This document shows, in pieces, positions 26,923-39,500 of a stretch of 64,000 nucleotides of DNA. The position numbers and the translations under genes are program-made. Each line of letters begins with the position of its first letter. Position 1 is the stretch's first letter. Under the pieces are notes generated by a model. The model did no database searches. It was not told the origin of the DNA and saw only the letters and a list, made by a program, of their open reading frames with translations. The stretch is from Owenia fusiformis (taxonomy: Eukaryota; Annelida; Polychaeta; Sabellida; Oweniidae): the NCBI GenBank assembly GCA_903813345.2, contig CAIIXF020000009.1:14520347-14584346 (forward strand), given 5' to 3'.

Positions 26923-27428
26923 CACCAGTACCCACCTGGTTACAAAGACATCATGTTTTTATAACAAAATGGATGAACTTCCAGAGGAAGTTTTTGTTTT
27001 CATCATTTTCACCAAGAAGGAGTTTGATTTGTATTCAGATGATATTTTACACATATTTTTATAGCAACATCTGGTTACTGAAAATTAATCAGTCACGTGT
27101 ATCTCATACATCCATTTCTCTAGTGAGAAACCCCTCATTTTAGCAACCAGGACATTAACACAAGGCAACCAAGACGTTATGAAAATAATGAAATTCACTA
27201 GACAATGTACTGGTTGTTGAAGTGAGGGAACTCTGCTGGATTTACTCACAACTCACTATAGACTACAACCTTTTCAGTGAGCGGATGTTATTATTTTCAT
27301 ACAGGTAGAAAATCAACCTCTTTGTTGGTCAATATGATGAAAATAAAAAGTCTTACTTTTCTCTAATGGAAGTTCATAACATTTTGTTACAAAGACATTA
27401 CATCTTAAACCAGGTGGGGGACCAGTGA
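26923..27428. mobile_element. MITE with long inverted arms
   Basis: The left arm contains CACCAGTACCCACCTGGTTA and the right arm ends AACCAGGTGGGGGACCAGTG. The arms also share the block GATGAAAATAAAA (right) and its complement (left). A one-arm relative of the same family lies at about 35515-35800 in ADAP intron 3. Confidence 0.7.
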
Positions 27429-27548
27429 ATATGATAGCTAGTGAACATGCAATTATCCAAACAACAGATCTAACTAGACTTTATACAACACTAAGACAAA
27501 CCAAGCAAATCCATGACAACACACAATGGGATTTACCATACCTCTAGA

Positions 27549-27554
27549 TTTATT
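27549..27554 (-). terminator. ADAP poly(A) signal candidate
   Basis: Minus-strand AATAAA lies 25 bases after the ADAP stop codon. It is the first canonical hexamer downstream, although it would give a very short 3' UTR. Confidence 0.4.
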
Positions 27555-27578
27555 TTATGCTTTATATCCCATAATGTT

Positions 27579-30500
27579 TCATTTATAACGAAACCTACTG
27601 CTGCTATCTTGAGGGGTCAGCGGTTTTTCTATCACAAATTTGAGGATCTCCATCCACTGGCTTTGCTCATCTTCATATTCTGCACTAAGTACAAAGTTCC
27701 TTTCGGGTGTCTTGATGGTGAAGGGGTAGCCCTGAGTCTTAAACCCAGGGGGAACTCCTTCTCTAACTGCGTTGCCTTTATTCTTATATCCAAGAAACAC
27801 CTCCCCCTTGGGAAATGGATCCTGAAATGAGTCCAATAAATCAGGCTTATAAATCAGTAAATGAGAAAAATCAAAATGGAAACCATTTAAAGTATGAGTG
27901 AGAATAGCTCATCGCTGACTGGTTGGAATCTATGTGCAACTAATTTCCCTTCTATGGATAGTTAGATTCAAAACAGTTGAGATTGGTTCAATTTAGTGAA
28001 TAGACAATAATTCGCTAAGTATTAACATGAAAACAGTCCAAAATTTGACGAGCTAAGATTTCTAAAACAACAAATGAAGAACTGTTCGTTTTAATGGGAT
28101 GAGTTACATGAACTTACCAGTGGATCTGGATAGTACATAAGTTTTCTATTGTCTAGCGTAAACCACCTTTTCTTAAATGCATCTCCTTTATTGGGTCCAG
28201 TCTTGTACAGCCAGCCCTCTTTGAGAAAGTCCCGGGTTAAATTACTTATTAACTGAAAGAATTGTACATCAAACTCAATACAAAAATGAAGAGCAATTAC
28301 AATCATATAATAATAATAATAAATTAGTAATGCAATAGTAAATTTTAAATAGGATCAATTTTATGAGAACACATTATTACCAAGGAAGTTGAACTCCAAT
28401 CATTTTTGGCACAACTTTTTGATGATGACATTATGTTATCTCACATACTGGTCACATGGGCCGATTGGTATGTGGTAGAGGTAAGAAGTTTTAGGCCCTG
28501 TACTTATATATACAGATCAAAACCCTGGTATAACAGATTTTGAACATTCCATCTATTTAGCCTTAAGGGTGTTCTGCTTCTGCATTAATGGATACAATAT
28601 TATATGCAATATTGTGAAAATCATGAATATCTCCTTTTGAAATGTATCTATATACTTTTCTTGCTTTATAGACAGATGGCTTTACACATAAACCTCTACC
28701 CATATATTACACTCTATGCAGACTGTGCTATAGCAAAACAAGCAGTGTCACCATGGACAGAGGTAACAAGTTCCAGCCAAGCATATCTATTCAAATGAGG
28801 CTGCAACAAAATGGCGACTTCGAGGAGGTTTGAAATGGGGGTAAGTTTATCTAAAAGCTATATACACCAGTCTGTGTCTGCAATGTGCAGCTTCTTGTAA
28901 TTTAGTCAATTGGGGAAATATATTCTGTGTGCACAAGGTTAGTCAATTGCTGAAAGGAGTGGTATTGATATGGAGAACTGATTTCAACAATGTTTTTCTC
29001 TTAAACCAATCATTGAAAACATTCTGTAAAAAAACATGGTATTTTATGTAATGTTGACTGATTGACAACAATTTAATGCGGAAATTATTTAGAAATATTT
29101 TATATAAATTAATATTGGATGGAGGGGGGAGTGGATAATCCCCTAATCCGCTGTAGCAAAGCACACATTGTGGTGAGCAGAAGCACCGTAATTCCAATAT
29201 ATAAGAATTAGGTAACATATAAATCATGTATGTTGTTGACAATATTATAATTGAAATAATGGAAACTGATTGAAAGTGCATAGTAAAATATATGTTCACC
29301 TTTTGATCATGTGCAAGTTTATCAAATTCACCTACTACTCCCTAAAATCAACAGTTGCACGATTCTGAACGAGATTTTTAAAAAGAAAAATTGGAAATCA
29401 TTAGCATTAGTTGGATAAAGGATCATGAAATGTATAGTGAGATGCGGCTGACTTGATAATCTGGTGATAAAATGGAAAAAGTGATGATAGACGGAATGAA
29501 CTGTTACAAAGGAGGGATCAGAGATGATAGGTGTGACAGCCTCATGGCGTCATGGTCTAAGGAATCAAATAGATATTAAGTGTGACAGCTTTAAATTTCA
29601 AGGAATCAGAGAAATGTTAAGTGTGGCAGCCTTACATTTCAAGGAATCAGAGAAATGTTAAGTGTGGCAGCCTTACAGTTCAAAGAATCAGAGAAATGTT
29701 AAGTGTGGCAGCCTTACATTTCAAGGAATCAGAGAAATGTTAAGTGTGGCAGCCTTACATTTCAAGGAATCAGAGAAATGTTAAGTGTGGCAGCCTTACA
29801 GTTCAAAGAATCAGAGAAATGTTAAGTGTGGCAGCCTTACATTTCAAGGAATCAGAGAAATGTTAAGTGTGGCAGCCTTACAGTTCAAAGAATCAGAGAA
29901 ATGTTAAATGTGGCAGCCTTACAGTTCAAAGAATCAGAGAAATGTTAAGTGTGGCAGCCTTACATTTCAAGGAATCAGAGAAATGTTAAGTGTGGCAGCC
30001 TTACAGTTCAAAGAATCAGAGAAATGTTAAGTGTGGCAGCCTTACATTTCAAGGAATCAGAGAATGTTAAGTGTGGCAGCCTTACAGTTCAAAGAATCAG
30101 AGAAATGTTAAGTGTGGCAGCCTTACAGTTCAAAGAATCAGAGAAATGTTAAGTGTGGCAGCCTTACAGTTGAAAAGAATCAGAGAAATGTTAAGTGTGG
30201 CAGCCTTACATTTCAAGGAATCAGAGAAATGTTAAGTGTGACAGCTTTACAGTTCAAAGAATCAGAGAAATGTTAAGTGTGGCAGCCTTACAGTTCAAAG
30301 AATCAGAGAAATGTTAAGTGTGGCAGCCTTACAGTTGAAAAGAATCAGAGAAATGTTAAGTGTGACAGCCTTACAGTTCAAAGAATCAAATAGACATTAA
30401 GTGTGACAGCTTTACAGTTCAAAGAATCAGAGAAATGTTAAGTGTGGCAGCCTTACAGTTCAAAGAATTACAGACCAGTCACATTACTCAACAACATTCC

Positions 30501-33500
30501 AAAAATATTTGAAAAAATACTTTATGAACATTTGTACACTTTTATTAAAGAAAATAATTTACTTTATATCAATCAATCTGGCTTTTTACCAGGACACAAT
30601 ACACAAAATCAACTGGTAAGCATTGTTCATTTTATTAATTCAAATATTGATGATTTGGCGGACACCAGAGGTATCTTCCTCGACATAGAAGGTGCTTTTG
30701 ACGCCGTTCCTCACTTCCTGTTGATCAAAAAATTAAAATCATACGGTTTACCTCAGAGTATTATTGATCTCTTTCAAAGTTATCTTACCAATAGAAAATT
30801 AAACTGCCGTGTCAATAATATATCTTCCAAATTCTCAGAGGAAGGCCTAATCAATAGTGGGGTACCCCAGGGATCTATCTGGGGGCCATTATTCTTCCTT
30901 TTGTACATAAATGATCTACCTGAAGTCATTAGAAATGGTAAAATGTTCTTATATGCTGACGACAGTTCTATATTTTTTAAAGTTGATAAGGACAGAGATC
31001 TAACTGAAGCTCAGCGGGAAATACAATTTGATCTTGATAAGTTGTCTGAATGGTCCGATTTGTGGAAGTTGAAATTCAAAGCATCTAAAAGTAAAGAATT
31101 GATATTTAGGAGTAGATGTCGTTTCAAGAGGCAGTTTGAGCCAGTTACCATGAATGGTGTAACTATAGCAAGACAAGATTCACATTGCCACCTGGGTGTA
31201 ATTTTAGATGATGCTCTGACTTTCACCGAACACATAACCCAACTCCGTATCAAAATAGACAAGATGATAAATCCACTTAATTGTTTAAAATATAAGATTG
31301 CTAGTAAACACCTTGAAACTATGTATATGTCCTTTATTTTACCCCATTTAGAATACGGCTCAGTTTTATTTGATGCGGCTCCAAAACACGAACTCTTGAA
31401 ATTGGACAGGCTTCACTATAAGGCAGCCTTAATTGTTAGCGGCTGTATCAAGGGAACAAGTTCTGAAAGTCCTAAACTGGGCTCCACTATCGGAAAAAAG
31501 AAAACAAAAGAAACTGTTATTAATGCATGATGTTTATTATGAAAATGCCCCTCCATACATTTCAAATATTTTCAATTTGTACCGAAACAAGAGGCCAACT
31601 CGAGCCCTAAGAAAAACACCCCATTTTATTGTACCCGCGAAACAATCTGAAAAAACTAGACGCGGTACTGTAGTTTCTTCTATATCTGAATGGGAGAGGG
31701 ACACATTACCTGATCAACTCAAAACCATTCCAATAAAGCGCACTTTTAAATACCATCTTAAAAAACATTTATTTCCGAAGAAGACCCTAATTGACACAGT
31801 CCACTTGAATTTAGACAGGCAAGCTGAAATAGTGCTTAATAAAACCAGATGTGATTTCATTTTTCGTTACCATAAGTTCCAGCATCAATTCAATAATGTC
31901 AATCCTCAATGCCTGTGCGGTTTTCGATCTCAGACAACCCAACACCTATTCTTTTCTTGCCCCCTTTTACTTGATCTCAGGGAACAACTAGCACTCGACC
32001 TTGCAGGGATACCCAATTTCAACATTAACCATTATAACAAACTAAATGCAAAAGAGAAACTAGATACATTGTTATATGGTGGCTCAACATATAAAATTGA
32101 AACTAACAAGCTTATAGTCACAACAACTGCCAACTTTATTTCTTTAATTGTAGACTATGTTTAACTTTATATATTTGGTGTAAAATGTCACATGTAACTT
32201 ACATGTATTGTCATGTTGAGTGTTCAGCAGCCTAAAATTACTTGATTTTTATGTGCCTACTTAACTCTATTTTAGAAATTGTATAAATGTGTATTTGTGA
32301 AAATCGACATGGGCCACTAATGCCAATGGCCTTGGCCCATTGTCGGACATTGTGAAATGATAGTATTGATAAATAAAACATAACCTATAAAAAAAAAAAA
32401 AAAAAAAAGAATCAGAGAAATGTTAAGTGTGACAGCCTTACAGTTCAAAGAATCAAATAGATATTAAGTGTGACAGCTTTACAGTTCAAAGAATCAGAGA
32501 AATGTTAAGTGTGGCAGCCTTACAGTTCAAAGAATCAGAGAAATGTTAAGTGTGACAGCTTTACAGTTCAAAGAATCAAATAGATATTAAGTGTGACAGC
32601 TTTACAGTTCAAAGAATCAGATAGATATTAAGTGTGACAGCTTTACAGTTCAAGTTATCAGAGATATGTTAAGTGGGACAGCCTTAAGGTTCAAGGAATC
32701 AGCAATGTTAAGTGTGACATACCTCTTCATCATCAGTCCCAGGAAAAGCAACTCTGAGTATATTCAGTTTGGCAGATCTGATTGCATTGTACCAGTCAAC
32801 TATATCCTGCAATACAATACCAACTAACTACATACAATACAACATAATATCACATTACAATACATACAATAACAACTAACTACATACAATACAATACAAA
32901 CTTACAATACATACAATACAAGTGGTCTGAGTGGTCCGCAACTCGTACAAAAGGCTGTGGTGTGTACTTGTATGTCTATGTATAAGTGCACATAAAAGAA
33001 CACATCGCTCCTTCAAGGAGGGGTTTCTGGGTCTATCTTCCATGTTAATTACGTAAATTACGACCGTATATATACGGGACATACCCAAGAGGTATTGCTC
33101 ACCTTCATTGGTGGTAAACAAAATACAACAAAAAACATCAACTAATTTCTATAGCAATTTTGCTTGGATGAGTGCTGTTTGTTTTTGTTTAACATTCATA
33201 GTAGGGAAGGATATAGAGAAAGGGACAGAAGTAGGTCATATATCAATTTATCAACATGCATCATATTCACCTAATTCCATCATGGGGCCACTGCGATCTA
33301 GTCATGAATACATCCTTGTTGTCAAATAAAATAAATTCTTTGTGTCATCATCTAAATCTCACTATTCCCCATAATTTCAAGTCTTCAGCATTTATATTAA
33401 CTATGCACTTAATATAGAACTAATATCTAATAAAATACATGTATATACAGGGTGTCCAATAAAAAAGGTGAAAGATATTCATGTAACTTTCTTAATATTG

Positions 33501-36500
33501 CACCAATCTTGATGAGTTTGTAACCCAAACCATTTTACCTTTATGCTGTGAATTGTGGTTGCTATAGCAACCGAAACAACAAAAAGGCGGGGCAAGTTTG
33601 TTTACGTCACAACTTTCCAAAACATGTTTATTCTTTCTGATAGCTTTCTTCATACTCCCAGGTCTATTGCTACCACAAATACAATATAAGCAGTCCTAAA
33701 GTCCCATTGTTATGAAAATAAGCTATTTGACATAATGTCCATCTCTAGCTATACACTTCTTATGCCTATTCACCCACTCTCTAAACACACTTTCAAACCC
33801 ACTCTTGCCCATTTCCTGAAGTCTTGCTAAGACATGTGATCTGAGTTCACACACAGCTCTATGCTCACTAGTGAAACTTTTAGGGCACTGGGACTACCCC
33901 TACTTGCACACCCTCCATATTCCCCAGACCTTGCACCCAATTACTTTTACTTATATGCAGAACTCAAGCGTGACTTGAGAGGAAATCAATTTGGAAGCAC
34001 TGATGAACACATGTCTTAGCAAAACTTCAGGAAATGACTGAATTGCAATGAACTGAGCGTAATAAGGCAAATATGAAAATCCAGATTAATTTCAAATTAT
34101 CTACACATATTATCATACACACCTTTCCCTCTTCTGTGTACAGGAAGAGATTTCTCGTAGAGCCCTCATTATCATAAGTTATTTGGAGTCCGTTTAAGTT
34201 GCCAATTTTGTCTGGTACAAATGTCACATTTATTTGGTCAATCTTTAAAGTTGCCTTTGGGGTTTTGGCCTGAAACAGTTTTAAATTACTAGATAAATTT
34301 AGTGTAATTTTGATACATAGAATTCCAAAACAATTTGTACACATACATGTTATATACTTTACAGACACAATCCACAAACTTCTTTCACAATACTCTGATC
34401 TCACAATCAGTAAACATATTGTTTAAGTATGTTACATGTATTCTGGAAGTTTGCCTCAATAATAGAACATATATTCAGCTTTAAAGGATTTTACTATAAA
34501 ATAGTCATTTACACCTTAAGGAATAAATCTTATTAAATAATGAACGAATGAATAAATATTAAAACATATGATATACATGTTCCCATGGTACACAAAAATT
34601 ATGATATAGCAATTATCAAAAACCTTAATGCAAGAGAATAGAAGAATGAATATGCTTACATCTTCTTTGTTATATCAAAACATATGATATACCCATTACA
34701 TGGTACACATAAATTATGATATTGCATTTATCAAAAAACCTCAATGCAAGAGAATAGAAGAATGAATATGCTTACATCTTCTTTATTATAATACTTTAAG
34801 GTGTTCTCTGTTTCTGAGAGGACGAATCTGCGACTTTGAAACTTATTGTTGTCTTTTCCTCTTTTCCACATATAACCTTCTTTTCTTCCACTTAGGTAGG
34901 TTTGTTTTTCTGGGTTGGTAAACTCCAACCTTTCATATTTGGCACGGATCCATTGCTCCTTAAGCACTCTGGAAGAAAAGATAATGCTGAAATTGCTGAT
35001 ACTTTCTTTTATTTCTTTTTGCTACTTAAACATGCTATTTTGACATTAGGCAGCTTATAATTAATTTGGTGGATTAGTGTTGAATTCAATTTCTATATTT
35101 TTAGAACCACACCATGCTTTGTATGAGTTTTAAAAAGCAAAAAAACAAAGCTTCTATTTAAAAAAGACATGATTTCCTAAATTGTTTCACCTCATTCTGA
35201 TGTATCTAATGGCTGAGAAGGACTCTGATTTATTATAAGACAAAACATGTTCCTAGCCAGTGCATCTTGTGGAATAAATCACTGTATATTCCTCCCTTTG
35301 CAAACTATATTTTATTAAATTCATTCCAAAATTATTTCTTGTTGATTCTTGTTTTATATTGAACATTGTAATAACTAGAGTAATATTTACAAATTTTCCC
35401 TTTTCTTATTGTTTTCCAATTTAAATTTCTGTACCAAAATTATTATCCAAATTACCACTGCTGGATTATTTTATGCTAATAGTGTGAATTCCTCTCTTCA
35501 GTATACGACATTTATAGGCCATAACACGAAGCAACCAAGAAGTTATGAAATTCACCAGATAACATCCTGGTTGCTAAGTGAAGAATTCTCACTCAATTTT
35601 TGGAGCTGCTGGATATATTTGCTTGTGACTGCCTAGATTTTCAGTAACTGGATGTTACTATTTACATAGGGTTAAAATATTTAGATACAAATCGACCTCC
35701 TTCTGAAAATGATGAAAATAAAAATTTCCCCTGACGGAAGTTCATCCATTTTGCTATAAAGATGTAACGTCTTTATAACCAGGTGGGGGCCAGTATACTT
35801 GGTGTGTACATCTTAGGCTTCAAGGAAACATTTTCTAGTCTTTCCCCCACAGCCTGTGTGTTCCAAGGGATATTACAGGCTGTGGATCCCAAACTGGATT
35901 CACATCACAAACTTAAATGTTTTAGGAAGTACATGTACATTTTTAAATTGCCAAAATTGCCAAATTTTACAGTATACAGAATAACCTGATGGTAGTGTAA
36001 GGTACTTACTGTACATCTGTTGAACAGGGACGCCTATATGAGGGGGGTACTTGCTGTTCATACTTTTCCTGGCACTTAATATTACCTTCTGATTCCATTA
36101 ACTGTAAATAAAGTATTAACTGTAAATGGTGTATTAGCTGAAGATACTGTACAATAACTGTAAACTGTATTAAGGTAGTACTTCATAGTGTCTCAGCTTT
36201 TTTCTGCAATTCAGATTTTCTTCCAAAAAAATCTTGGTAAAAGATACACTGATATATAACAAAATATGTCAAAATTAGAAAGATTGACAGTTTAGTTATT
36301 TCTAAAAAAATGTTTTAATTTAACATTGGATCTCAATGGGAAATTCTTTTTTATCCTGGAACTTGAGAAAAAAATAATTGATTTAATTAAAATAATTAAT
36401 AATTATGTTATTCCATTATATCGGGTGTCCTAAAAAAAGGAGACACTTTTTGCCAAGTATTTTCTCGGCAAGTGATCAACCAAAGTACAAAGATTTGTAC

Positions 36501-39500
36501 AAAGTAGCCTAAGAGTATCATTAGCAAGTTGTAAAAATATTAAAAAGATCAAGTAAATAAATTCAAAATAGCATGTCAAAAATCCCAATACCGGAGCTCT
36601 GCAATGAGCTTCTATAGTCTTTGTATCAGCTACCAGGTAATAGCATTTGTTAATCAGTCAAAATAGTCTGTTTGTGTGTCATGTCTACCTAATTCATTTT
36701 ATTCTTTCCAAACAACCAAAATCCATTTATTCTCAAAATTCATTGGAGGTGATATTGTTAGAATAAATACGGAAAGGTATTTTGCTTGAAAATGGATTAA
36801 TAAGTGACTTTTACTTGTCTTCAATTCAAAAATACACACATAATACGAGGTAAATATTTTCGAAATTTACAGTTCATCAGTTGCCAAGAAAATACTTGTC
36901 AAAAAGTGTCTCATTTTTTGGGACACTCGATATATACAGGGTGTCTCAAAAAAATGTACCCAAAAGTATATCAAGAGCACAGATAAACCAATCAATATTT
37001 TCAGACATTTTTTGCATGGTCATGTAGCCAAAACATGAAAATTTTCTCCCCAATACACCATTTTTATTTCAGTCTTGTCTTTTTGATGCTTTAACCCTTT
37101 ACCTTTTACACCACATCGATGTAACCTCATATTTCGATGACATCCTGTATCCTTACTGCTACATTATTCATCTCATTTGATAATAATTGCGGTGGAATGT
37201 TTTGGATTTCTCTTTGGATGTTGCCCTAAAGTTGTTCTCTGTCTTTTTTCTTGGAATGATCATTAAAACACTCCTTCAAAAAGCCACAGAGAAAGATGTT
37301 TGAGGATGACGATGGCAGAACAAACACAGATTATCAGGTCAATTATCGGCAAATGATTCAGGAGTTACCTTCCAGAGTTAGGCAGGCTAGCCTGGAGACC
37401 AAATGATATCCAAATGAAAACACAGTGGTCTCAAATTGATACACACAACAAAAGCTACACTAGAATCCCAACCAATGCAGTTTCTTGAACCTCTGACCTC
37501 TCTGTATAAGGGGGCTATAAAACATTGTGAGGGCCTCCCTATTCACCACATTTGACGGCCCATACTTTTTTCTCTGAGGCTATTTGAAGGACCATTTTTA
37601 TGCTAAACCCAAGCTAAGAAACCTAGAACAACTTAAGGCCAGCGTCCAAACAGAAATCAAAATATTCCACCAGAAATATCAAATGTGATGAACAATAAGG
37701 ATGCAGACTGTCATCGAAATATGAGGTTACATTGAATATGTGGTGTAAAAGGTAACGGGTTAAAGTATCAAAAGGGCAAAACTGAATTAAAAATTGTGTA
37801 TATGGGAAAAAATTTTCATCTTTTATCTACAAGACCATGCAAAAAATATCTGAAAATATTGATTGGTTTGTCTATGCTGTTGATATACTTTTGGGTACAT
37901 TTTTTTGAGACACCATATACATGTAATGAATAAAACTGACATAAAGGTCTAAAACTAATACATATAAATAAGTGTCATTTAAAAAGTATCAACAAAATAC
38001 AAATGAATGGTTCCAAATGAATGAAAATAGAAATGGGTCAAAAGTGAATTTCGCGAGACAAAAATGGCGACTATTTTGAAAACAGGCGAGCATTTGACCC
38101 AGGAGTCATAGGGGAGTTTTCTGTATTGATGTTGAACAAAAATAACTTTAAAAATGGGAATCCTATCGACAGAGGTTTTAAAGCAAATGGATTTCGCAAA
38201 ACAAAAATGGCGACTATTTAGAAAGTAGGCAAGCTTTTGAACCAGAAGTCATAGTTTTTTTTCTGTATTGATGTTGAACAAAAAATTTAAAACAGGAATA
38301 CTATTGACAGAGGTTTTAAAATGGGCCAATAGTTGACAGACAGACAGACGGATAGACGTCATTTGTTGCTGCTGCATCATTGTCTTCATTCGTTGTCTTC
38401 TTTCTTCTTTCTTAGTCTTGATTTGATTGTTGTCTTAATTTGATTCTTCAGGGTCCACAGACTAGAGACAGACGGTTGGACGGACGGACAGACAGACAGA
38501 CAGACAGGTGAGTGATTGCAAAAACTCACCATGTGAGCTAATAAAAACTGCATGACTGCTATGGACCTCAAGTATTAAATGCTTAAGGTAAATGATTGGT
38601 GAAAATTGTTTGCATTAAATTGCATCCTACCCTGAGTTGGTCCTCTTCCCATTTGTCTAGTCTGATTGACTTTACTTTACTTATGTGTGCACCAAGACTA
38701 CGATGTACCCCAGCACAACCTTCACATAGAAAAACACCTAGATTCCATGACGTCCACTCAGGATCTGAAACAATGTATAAAACACTGATTTATTTCCATC
38801 ATAGTAAATGTTACATGGTTAAAAAAGTGGCCTCTGTAATATTTTTATCTGAAATCACCCTAAAACGTTTAAATTCATGATAACTGTGCAAATGAATGTG
38901 AAAAGAAAAAATGAAGTCTCGGTTAACAGACTCAGAGTAGACCTTTATTTAAAGAGTTAGCTTTTTGCACATAATTTTAATAATGTGCCTTCATCATGCA
39001 GGCCCGTAGCCAGGGGGGGTTCGCAGGGTTCGGACGAACCCCCCCCCCTGGCCAAAAATTCTTTCAAAATCATGCAGTTTTTCACCATTTTGAGCACTTC
39101 TCAAATGATTTTAGCCATATTTGGGCCAAAATTGCCAAATGTGAACCCCCCCTGGAAATTTTGGAAACTGAACCCCCCCTTGGCAAATCCTGGCTACGGG
39201 CCTGTCATGCCTGTAGTCACATTGAAACACCAAAACACTTTTTTCAACGGTGCCTTCTGTACATATGGCTAATTGCTTATACGCATTTATAGATTGCAAT
39301 TCTTTCGATATGTTGGACATGCACTTAAATGGTCATTCTGATTTTGATTACAATACTGATATTTTAATAATCTAACAAGCATGTCGTTTATGCAATCCAC
39401 CAAAGATCCAAACTTTATTCATTAAAGGGAATGCGAAGTTTCATGTTCTAATTTACACGCTGACTACTTATTACCATCATCTATCACTTCAGCTCAGTCA

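Larger units (their letters stand above)
18087..27578. other. Intergenic stretch between NAT9 and ADAP 3' ends, no gene recognised
   Basis: NAT9 ends at 18086 (plus) and ADAP ends at 27579 (minus), so the genes converge here. The interval holds the repeats and transposons listed individually: a Helentron-like relative at 18667-19790, a TA-flanked MITE at 20545-21155, a second Helentron-like element at 21508-22089, a 41-bp minisatellite at 22545-23352, inverted 15-bp arrays at 24222-25236 and a MITE at 26923-27428. None of the small open frames here has recognisable protein features. Confidence 0.6.
29529..32722 (-). repeat. 41-bp tandem array starting at the ADAP exon-6 donor, about 31 copies, split by a LINE
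   Basis: In gene orientation the unit contains GTAAGGCTGCCACACTTAAC followed by a TGATTCTTTGAA segment. The first unit is the start of intron 6 itself: exon 6 ends GAAGAG and the intron begins GTATGTCACACTTAACATT, aligning with the unit from its GTAAGG onward. About 8 copies lie at 32410-32722 and about 23 at 29529-30468. The LINE at 30469-32405 separates them. Each unit presents a donor-like GTAAGG in the sense strand. Copies farther from the exon are more uniform than those next to it. Confidence 0.92.

Noticed and set aside
29949-30152. 67-codon frame in the ADAP array
   Set aside because: It is a chance open frame through a 41-bp tandem repeat, on the strand opposite to ADAP.
38985-39292. 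Overlapping 95-98 codon frames near 39.1 kb
   Set aside because: They lie across a 205-bp MITE with C and G homopolymers; coding is not supported.
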